The translations under genes were made by a program, and so were the position numbers. This document shows positions 7,053-15,142 of a stretch of 15,142 nucleotides of DNA, one piece after another. The stretch spans positions 1 to 15,142 of the forward strand of contig JAIQCW010000323.1 in the NCBI GenBank assembly GCA_020283715.1, written 5' to 3'. The DNA is from Cytauxzoon felis. Lineage: Eukaryota; Apicomplexa; Aconoidasida; Piroplasmida; Theileriidae. Within the stretch, counting starts at the first letter, position 1. Each line of letters begins with the position of its first letter. The notes under the pieces were generated by a model, which was not told the origin of the DNA, made no database searches, and saw only the letters and a list, made by a program, of their open reading frames with translations.

Positions 7053-9939
7053 TTAAATATTACCTATATAGCCTCTACAAGATTTCGCTCCACATAGACA
7101 TGGTATTGACCTATATGATGACCCATAACAATAAGTCAATGCTTCTCCAGCAGAGATATCACAGAGTGCATAAACACCTATACATGGAAAATCATCACCT
7201 TTCCAGACTGTTATAACTTCTACATTTGGTTCACATGAGTGATTTAAAAATCTAGCAATGTTTCCTAGAACCATACTATCTAAACATGGCATTTGCCAAT
7301 CATCGTATTGTTTTTCTGCTTCAACAGCTTCCATACAATAATTAAAATGACCCAATTTATCATAATGATGTTCCCTTGAGGCCATTTCACTCCTACATAT
7401 AATCTCTCCAACATATTGCATTATGAACGTCCCGCTTGCTATTGGTACCTAAAGTAACGTATAATTTTAAACGAAAAATAGATATTTCATAATCTAAAAT
7501 TATTGATTAACATACCCTAGTATGTAAAGCCCAACCCAGATGTGGTACTTTAATCAATTTTACTGGTACTTGTAAACCATCGGGTAACCTATTTATATGA
7601 TTGAATCATTTCAACTCATTCATCATAAATAACGTATAAAATTCTATAAACTCACCTATTTGTACATGTATTTGGACATGGACAATTATCGGAGCATGCT
7701 GCCCTTGATCGTATGGTAGATAGATATCTTTTATTGATACCATCACAATAAATTGAACCATTTTCATCAATATAACCTTTACAAAATCCATTTACAGCTC
7801 TACAATATAATTATCTATGAGTTATATTACATGCTTACATCTTATAACAGTTTTCAGGTTTAGTACCCTCTGGTGAACATCCAGCACAAATAGGTTCCAA
7901 ATTAAATTGTGGTAATCTTGAGAAAAATACATTATTTCTTATATAACTAATTATAATTTCAGTTGAAATATAATGAAAAAACATACGTAAAACCCATTGG
8001 TGGTAAATCTGAATCAACTTCGTTTTCCACGGGTATAGGATATACTTCAGACCCAGCACTAATATCTACATATGGATTCCAATCTCTAGGAAATGGTTCA
8101 CATAATTCAATATAAGTCCAAATTGATGTTGAATCACTCTAATAAATATAATTTTTTAAAAAAATGAAATATATTTAAACCTGTGGAAAGAATGGTCTTG
8201 CGATAACTTTGGCCATTTCATAATTTATAGCTAATGATTTTTGATATTCGATTTTTTTTCGATAGAATTTTTTCTTTAATTCCTAATTTAGTAAATTCAA
8301 ATATTAATTGTTTTTTATGTTCAATTCTTTGTATAATTAATTTTAATGGTAAGAATTTACCTTTAGCCCACCATAATTTAGAATTTAATAGTTTTTCATA
8401 TTCTCTAACAGGACCTCTTAACCAATATTTAGCAACATTTTTCTTAATACACATCTAAATTAATTAATATAAATGTATTTTTTAATTAAACTTACATGTT
8501 TAATATAATTATAAATTGTACATAAATTAACGGGTATAGGTAGATTTTTATCTTTATTTTTAATTGTAATTAAATGTGGTATACCAATTGTAAATAATTT
8601 TTTACCCCTATAAATAATATTAACATGTTTAATATCAGCAATATTTCTACTATTTAATGATTTTAATATCTTTAATCTTGAATATGTATGATTAAATAAT
8701 ATACCACGCATTGTACGTTCTTTTATTCTTTTAAATTTTAATATACCATCCATTGTCATATTATACATTGGTGGTACTAAATTTATATTACATGCTGAAA
8801 ATACATATACCCACACTCTAATATCATTATTATCATTATCTGAATATACATTAATTATGCGATATAATCCATCATAACGATGACCCCAAATTGGAGCATA
8901 TCTAGAATAACAATTATAACTACGCACTACTCTTATAGGTATTTCATGTATCCATGATTTTTGTAATGTAAAATGAATATCAGCATATTCCGTAGGTTCC
9001 TATAAATAATAAATAATCGGTATAAACAAAAATTCTTATAATAATTTACATCATATATCATTTACCAATATAAAACTTACATTTCCATTACCAAATTTAA
9101 AGTACATTATAAATCTAGTACCCATATCTTGACGTAAAGATAATGTAGAATCTAATACTATGGCATGTACCAATTTATCAGTCTGATCAAATGTAGAAGC
9201 AGATTCATCAATTAAATCATGTTTAATATCATCAACTGAGAATATTTCATATGGAGTTTGAGCTATACCAAAAAATAATAACTCCTCTCTTCTCAAAAAA
9301 ATGTGTAAACGGTGGAACTTTAAGTGAAGTTTCTCCAGGTTGTAATTTAGCATCTTTTCCAAATATTCTCCTTCGCTCTTCCCAAATTAATTCCAATAAA
9401 TAATTACGTCCAGTTTTTACCCTCCCACTCCTTAATTTAGATATACTCATACCATTAGATTGTATTGCAGAACAAAATGCATCATATCTTGCTAGCAACC
9501 ATATCAACTTTTTTTGACTTGACAAATTGTCCGGATTCATACATAATAAATTCCCTAAACCTTTCGCAGTTGGTGCTATAATTAAATTATATTATTGATA
9601 TTGATACATATAAAATATGTCCATCAGTTAATTTATAATACATAAAATAAATACAAATAACATACCTATATGTCTTGTAGGATCACATTCTAATATTCTC
9701 ATTTCATATTCATCTATACTATTATATGGACGAGTAATTCTCGTCACATTTTTATACCCAAAATCATTCGTTTTTGTGTCATTTTCAACACTAAGCACGA
9801 GATCATACTTATCACTTGATGCAATAGTATCTTCAATAATATCCTGATTACATTCATCCAAATTCTTTAGTTTAATCAACTTTTGGGAAGATGATGAGTT
9901 TTTTCTGATCTTTTTGTTGAGTTTGCCATTACTAGTCAT
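7053..9939 (-). CDS. SRA-SET histone lysine methyltransferase (SUVH-like), two homopolymer frameshifts
   Basis: Exons on the minus strand: 9939-9666, 9575-9081, 8999-8496, 8454-8181, 8138-7987, 7916-7839, 7799-7656, 7588-7516, 7448-7053. Introns are 39-90 nt and phases match throughout, provided one extra base is ignored in each of exons 2 and 4; this gives about 795 residues. The order is: basic N-terminus; helix region like that preceding SRA in plant SUVH proteins (about 110-140); SRA/YDG domain (about 190-320) with IPIRVVRS, RYAP and HRYDGLYRI; pre-SET with nine cysteines (about 575-640, ending CSDNCPCPNTCTNR); SET with HLGWAL, NHSCEPN (733-739) and LTYCYG; post-SET CLCGAKSC. By family it should methylate histone H3, probably Lys9, with SRA binding modified DNA; both roles are inferred. 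It is divergent from the cis-prenyltransferase gene, 354 nt between start codons. Confidence 0.9.
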
Positions 9940-10293
9940 ATTATGTTACAATTTCATGTCTATTATACATTGTTATTTATGAAATGAAAGTTCGTGTTAT
10001 GATTCTATTATAATTCCTAACACATTCGATACATTTTAATTGTAATTGTTATAAATGTTGAATTATAATGTATAAATTCCTACTTACAATAATTTGAATG
10101 AAGCAACACACTATATATAAGGATATATGGATTCTTATCTTGTTGATAAAAATGTCGGATTTATTATATGTTTTTATTTTATATAAAATGTATATTTGTG
10201 TTATTTTAAATTAATGTAAAATAGTTGCATTTAGAAATATGAAATTCTATTATTTTATAGACATATCCTTTTATCGATTAATTATCGAATAAA
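9940..10293. promoter_or_regulatory. Divergent intergenic region, SRA-SET/cis-prenyltransferase
   Basis: These 354 nt of AT-rich DNA lie between two head-to-head start codons, so both promoters should lie here (inference from layout). I see no distinct motif, RNA gene or repeat module. Confidence 0.45.
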
Positions 10294-11257
10294 ATGTTAA
10301 CAATATTGGAAAAGTGTGTTATTTCGATAATTAAATTGCTTACAAATGTTAAGCATATTGCTATTATAATGGATGGGAACAGAAGATTCGCTAAAAGTAT
10401 GTCATTGGATATTTCTAAAGGTCATGAATGTGGATTTAATAATCTTATACGTGTATGTTAAACGTATAAATATCTATCATATTATTAATTATTATAATTT
10501 AGATCGCTAACTTATGTTATTATCTTGGGATTAATACACTTACAGTATATGGTTTATCTTTATTAAACTTTAGAAGATCAAAAAAAGAAATTAATGATTT
10601 GATTGATTTATTTATACGTGTTATAGATAATAAAGGGGAATTGATGTAAGATATATGATTACTATATGACATTATTATAGTAAATTTGCCGATGATATTA
10701 AGTGTAAGATTCGATTTTGTGGAGACTTGTCATTTATTGGAGATGATGTTGTAATAATGATTAAAGATGTCGAGAATAGAACTAGTGTTTATAACAAGTA
10801 TGTTATATTAATAATATTAATAAATTTATTTAGTATGACTTTAAATATATGTGTAGCGTATGGAGCTAGAAATGAGATCGCAAATACAATAAAAAGGTGT
10901 AAAGAAGATGGTGTATCTATGTATGTTTAATAATAATAGTATATATTAATTAATATAGTAAAAATACAAGAGATTTTTATAATAAATTATATACCGGTAA
11001 TATAGATCCACCTAATATATTAATTAGAACATCCGGTGTAACAAGATTATCAGATTTTTTAATATATCAGGTAATGTTTGTAAAATAAATATGTTTATTT
11101 ATAATATTATATTAATATTTTATAGTGTTCAGAATTTACATCACTATATTTTGTGAATGAAATGTGGCCCGAACTTAATATTTGGAGAATCATTTACATA
11201 GTTATACATCATTTGATATTTCAACCATCAATGTTTAACGGTACAAACTGTTATTAA
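10294..11257 (+). CDS. cis-Prenyltransferase (polyprenyl diphosphate synthase, DHDDS/UppS family)
   Basis: Exons 10294-10452, 10503-10645, 10681-10797, 10834-10920, 10959-11070 and 11126-11257 encode 249 residues, the usual core length. Introns are only 35-55 nt. The family motifs run in order: HIAIIMDGNRRFAK (catalytic Asp27; the RRF form is eukaryotic-like), LTVYGLSLLNFRRSKKE, IRFCGDLSFIG, MTLNICVAYGARNEI, PNILIRTSGVTRLSDFLIYQ (RTSG at 192-195) and LYFVNEMWPEL. The enzyme adds isopentenyl units in cis to an allylic primer, making dolichol-type polyprenyl diphosphates for ER glycosylation and GPI anchors. The C-terminus is short (QPSMFNGTNCY) and lacks a clear RxG motif. Most exons are too short to show in a simple ORF scan, but their phases all agree. 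The stop lies 18 nt from that of the convergent ASH2-like gene. Confidence 0.93.
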
Positions 11258-11275
11258 TTAATCTTTTATATAAAA

Positions 11276-12436
11276 TCAACTTATTAAAGGCTTATCCATC
11301 AAACAACTTGCTTTATATTCATCTGGTGGTTTATATGTAAAATCAGGTCCTAAATATATATTTTAAAATTACAAAATAAAATGTACCAAAATTTATTGTT
11401 ACAGTAGCACCCATATATAATGAAACTGCTGGATGATAAAATCCATCATAAACGATTAATTCACTTTTTGGGAACCTAAAATAATATAATAATTTAAAAA
11501 ATATAATATATTTAAACTTACATTTTTCCATTTACTGAAAACTGTACAAATGAATTACTATTATAATCCGATTTTGGTATATTGCGTGGATCACACAGCA
11601 TACCATCTATAGAAGAATAACAATATGATTATCATCTAATACAAACTTCTTAGAAATTCATATAGTTTAAGATTTTTACGTGGATCAATAAAATGTGTAG
11701 TAGGATCCTCTAGACTAATATAACAACCTATAGTATCACCAGGGCCTGATATAAATATTCATATATATTATTATTTATTAAAAATTACCAAATGGGATAG
11801 CATATGGATGTTTTTTACGATTATTAACAATACGCCCATCTATATCAGATATAGAAAAACCAAAATTATTTATGCCAATTGGCATATCATATCTTTGATA
11901 TCTACATGCATAACCAACTCTATAATATAATGTATAAATACTTATTACATTATAAACTACCTAATATGACCTTTAACATCAAGTTTATTAGATGTATCAT
12001 AACCAACAAAACGTATACATTTATCATTATCTTCATTAATCTTTACTTCAAAATACCTACAAATTGAATACAATTATATCCAATTTTCAATAAAAATTAC
12101 CACTTTCCATAGGAAGCACCGTGCGTACCAAATACTGACGTCCATCCCTAATTAGAATATGATTACATTGTAAACAACAACATACTTTGTAGCCAGTTGC
12201 CGATAATCTATCGTTTGATAATTTTATATTTTTATCTTTATATTTAAATGAAAGTCTAGGACATTCATTGTCATCTAAATAATACAGACACATTCAAATA
12301 AAGGAATAGTCTTCTTACCAATATTATTGCCATTCTTTTTATTGTTATAATCAGTTAGTGTTTCATTATATGGCCTTTTTAAATTCGATTTAAGTGACAA
12401 AATACATGAGGAGTCATCCTTCTCCTCGTTGTTCAT
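11276..12436 (-). CDS. ASH2: ASH2-like SPRY protein, COMPASS subunit
   Basis: Exons on the minus strand: 12436-12319, 12274-12136, 12056-11961, 11919-11789, 11745-11647, 11606-11522, 11475-11387, 11349-11276. They encode 276 residues, with introns of 37-79 nt. The ASH2-type SPRY fold fills the protein from about residue 50: KLSNDRLS, YFEVKI (87-92), HIRVGYACR, NNFGFSISDIDG, GPGDTIGCYISLED (162-175), VQFSVNGK, HPAVSLYMGATVTINFGP. A short tail, FTYKPPDEYKAS, sits where other ASH2 proteins carry the DPY30-binding segment. ASH2 proteins activate SET1/MLL methyltransferases on H3K4 in the nucleus. The N-terminal PHD/winged-helix part of animal ASH2L is absent. I placed the exon 2 donor at CA|GTATTTG (12135) because the later G|GTAATT donor breaks the frame and the conserved YFEV. 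It is divergent from the primase gene. Confidence 0.9.
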
Positions 12437-12548
12437 GATTGGTTGCTTTACATTTTTTGACTTATCTCTTACACATTACACCATCCTCCACATAAGACAA
12501 CTAATATATATAATCAAACCAGGCCCATTATATACCTTTTTCGTTGAA
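12437..12548. promoter_or_regulatory. Compact divergent promoter, ASH2-like/primase
   Basis: Only 112 nt separate the ASH2-like start codon (12436) from the preferred primase start (12549). An upstream in-frame ATG for the primase at 12435 would overlap the ASH2-like start codon itself. Transcription of both genes must start within or very near this stretch, unless regulatory DNA lies in the coding exons. I see no clear consensus motif. Confidence 0.5.
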
Positions 12549-14724
12549 ATGGGTTTATTACAAAATAATATTAATGATGATATCTACATTAATTGCTTCT
12601 ACAAGGGTTGTAAACATGTTCTATCATTTTATAACGACCCACCTCTCCAAGGAGAGATTAACCTTCGGAATATTCAGGAAATTGCCGCTAAACGTTTAGC
12701 TTGTATGTTTATTATGTCAATTTTATCATTTTTATGTTAAATTCTCAGTGTTACAATTTATTGATGCTAGAAGTGATATAAAATTAAAATCGCATAAATC
12801 TAAAGATAGTGAACGCTCCAAATCAGACCAAAAATATAGTATGTGTAACTTCTATACTTATTGTTTACATTCACAAATAGATGACCGATTAAATGAAATA
12901 GAAGAAAAGATGTATGAATTTGGTTTCATGCTATCTAAACCTCTATTTAACACGGAAGATATGCTCGAACATATTGAAATCGCTCAAGCTGATGTAATAT
13001 CACATTTTATCTTAAGACTGGCGTATATTTTTATTTAAATTATTTATTAATTTCATTTCAGCTTTGCCCGTGATAAAGAAAAGAGTGAATGGCTAATACA
13101 CAACGAGTGTAAATTATTTGACATAAGATTGGAGAAGTTACGCAATATCAAAGTACAAGAAGTTGACGGTGTTGATAAATTGGAAACATTTTTATCAAAT
13201 CAAGGAATTAAATATCAAGTTGTGGGTTTAATAACTTTTTAATATATAAATTTACTAGATGAAAAACCCAAATTCATTAACAAAAAATCGCTATTTATCG
13301 AAAGAAGGACAAGATTTTAATGATTTAATACGATTTAGATCTGATTTCAATAGTATAGATAAGGTTTACTTGGTATATTCTTTAAATTAAAAAACAATTT
13401 TTATGACTCAATTTCCATAGGTACCTTTTTATCCGGATGCTATGCAATTGGTGAGGTCACGGCAAGTTGTCATAAGAAGTTTGTTAACATATTTATTTTT
13501 ATTATTTATGTTATTTTTTAATAGAATCTGTCGCATTTGTTCCACCAAGTAGTTTATTTATGGTTATATCTACTAGATTTAAGTATAATTGCTGTATTAT
13601 ACATGAATATATTATTTTAGGATAAACCTACAACAATCTGTGCGATACCTTACTGAGCAATCGCATTTGTTGGATTCAAATGTGTTTAAGGATGAAAGAC
13701 TCGCTGGATTTTTGAAAGTATTACCAGAATCATATCTAGGTGAGTATTACTTTTGTAGTTAGATTATAATGCACAGCTGCTGATTACTCTAAATTTAATA
13801 TAACTGAGGGGAGCCGTTTATCATTGGCTAATATTAATCAGGTAAGTATATTTTAATGGTTCACTGAATGTTTTTATAGATATACAAAATTACTTTCCCA
13901 CCATGTATGAGAAGGCTTTTTTCACATTACATGTAAGGATAGAAACGTTTAATATCTTGATCTAAATTAAATAGCAAAACCGGTCATTTGAAACATTATG
14001 GAAGACAACAATTATGGTTATTTTTGAAGGTATGCTATTTATTATTCAATTTATACATATTATTACATGGTATGTTTTTAGGGTGCAGGCATGACACTTG
14101 AAGAGTCTATGCATTTAAATCGCACAATATGGTCAGATTCAAGTAATTTTGAGAAAGAGTATATTAAAACTAGTAATTATACCATATTTATAACTTTAGA
14201 CATGGTTACAATGTGAGACATTTGTACGGCAAAGAAGGTCGCAGGGCAAATTATCCGCCATATAGTTGTGGAAGAATTCTAACTAAACTACCGGTATATA
14301 AACTCTATTTGAAGTTGTTTGTAATAGATATTTTTAGGTAAATACGGGTGGTAGCGTTCACGGATGTCCATTTAAAGAACTGGATATGAAAAGCTTAAAT
14401 ACACTACTTCAGGAATTCAATTTATCATGTATAGTTTTTAAGATAATATTGCAAAACAATTACTATTAGCTAAACAAATTACACCAATACTGGACCTTAA
14501 ATCAACACATCAATATCAAATGGCATGTGTAGAATATTTTAATCAAACTACACCAAATGGTAATGGTATGTTTTATTCATTTGCTAATATCTCATTTTTA
14601 TATAGCTGAAGGTGTGGGTACACATCCGAATATCTTTTTCCAAAATAGTTTCAAGGCTAAATTTAATCAATCAACCGAAGATACAACTGACGTTAAAGTT
14701 GATAAAGTAAATAGTGTACCTTAA
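12549..14724 (+). CDS. PRI2: DNA primase large subunit (iron-sulfur)
   Basis: Sixteen exons: 12549-12702, 12749-12838, 12881-13022, 13062-13218, 13259-13363, 13421-13478, 13525-13582, 13621-13739, 13777-13841, 13880-13932, 13975-14029, 14082-14158, 14200-14293, 14338-14428, 14470-14565, 14606-14724. They give 510 residues, matching the usual length of about 500. Markers are [45 protein letters not shown] and VHGCPF. The four 4Fe-4S ligands are Cys325, Cys401, Cys419 and Cys459, with the expected wide-narrow-wide spacing. The subunit works with the catalytic small subunit and DNA polymerase alpha to start RNA primers in nuclear DNA replication. Intron 12839-12880 (42 nt) keeps the frame if retained, so it is uncertain. 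The ATG at 12435 is an alternative start, but 12549 fits the family N-terminus better. Confidence 0.95.
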
Positions 14725-15142
14725 AGGTTACAATGTTGTTGTAATACTACTTTAATCATATAATTTTCTAATATACAATGTATTATATTCATCTTAACTA
14801 GAGTTACATATAATTTTATGAATCAAACATGATTACTATATGATATAATAGTAGTTATATATGATATGCAAAATGGGTTTGTAGTATATAAATTTTTATT
14901 AATTAAAAATACTCACGTAATAATACAATTGAAGGATGATATATAGCTGTATGAAGCTGTATAAGTGTTAATATGAATAATTATTGAGTATAAATATTGT
15001 TATTTTAATAATATTTAATAATATGTATAATAGTGATAGTAAAATATATGTATAATAATATATGATAATAATTGATTAATATATTATTTAGATGATAATA
15101 TAGTATAGAATATGGTCATGAATATATAAATTAATATGTAGT
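14725..15142. other. AT-rich 3' flank of primase gene, nothing recognised
   Basis: This low-complexity A/T sequence with many ATAATA-type runs presumably contains the primase 3' UTR. There is no coding-like segment, RNA gene or member of the foldback repeat family. Confidence 0.5.

Noticed and set aside
8234..8458. 74-codon plus-strand ORF
   Set aside because: It is antisense to SRA-SET exon 8454-8181 and made of low-complexity hydrophobic residues.
11879..12067. 62-codon plus-strand ORF
   Set aside because: It is antisense to ASH2-like exons 3 and 4, which are supported by SPRY motifs.
12057..12099. Donor G|GTAATT at 12099 for ASH2-like exon 2
   Set aside because: Using it with the TTGTAG acceptor puts a stop in frame. 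The upstream donor at 12135 keeps the frame and the conserved YFEV strand.
13525..13552. Reading NLSHLFHQ for primase exon 7
   Set aside because: The alternative phase, from donor AGAA|GTTTGT at 13479, gives [18 protein letters not shown], which matches the primase family.
14429..14442. A 14-nt intron (GTATAG...AAG) in primase exon 14
   Set aside because: It keeps frame but is implausibly short. The 41-nt intron ending at 14469 also keeps frame and gives the spacing expected between the third and fourth cluster cysteines.

Overview
The window is nuclear DNA from an AT-rich, intron-dense eukaryote, most likely an apicomplexan of the piroplasm type (Babesia/Theileria/Cytauxzoon group). The reasons are the strong AT bias outside exons, many 35-90 nt introns with GTATGT/GTAAGT donors and ATAG/TTTAG acceptors, tight gene packing, and a hydrolase resembling the apicomplexan PST-A/lysophospholipase family. 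The group is inferred from sequence character and was not tested by database search. The standard genetic code fits every gene.

Left third (1-6060): (i) a 2-oxoglutarate/Fe(II) prolyl-4-hydroxylase-like gene on the minus strand whose 3' end is not visible; (ii) a divergent two-thioredoxin-domain protein disulfide isomerase; (iii) a secreted alpha/beta hydrolase of three exons. Four GC-rich, foldback-type repeats built from shared modules (key 11-mer CCAC[T/C]TGAGGT) are scattered among these genes. One lies inside a hydrolase intron and one lies next to, probably inside, an intron of the hydroxylase gene.

Middle (6060-11260): an AT-rich spacer; then a nine-exon minus-strand gene for a complete SUVH-like histone methyltransferase (SRA/YDG, nine-cysteine pre-SET, SET and post-SET), interrupted by two +1 frameshifts that each fall at a homopolymer; then, divergently, a six-exon cis-prenyltransferase (polyprenyl diphosphate synthase).

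Right part (11276-14724): an eight-exon minus-strand ASH2-like SPRY protein (COMPASS/H3K4 methylation subunit), whose stop codon is 18 bp from that of the cis-prenyltransferase, and a divergent 16-exon gene for the iron-sulfur large subunit of DNA primase with all four cluster cysteines. The last 418 bp are AT-rich flank.

The genes do not form one pathway. Two encode chromatin methylation factors (SRA-SET and ASH2-like) and three serve ER or lipid functions (PDI, secreted hydrolase, prenyltransferase). The most notable items are the SRA-SET protein with its homopolymer frameshifts, the foldback repeat family, and an unexplained coding-like tract just downstream of the SET exon. All exon boundaries come from reading frames, splice signals and family conservation, not transcripts.
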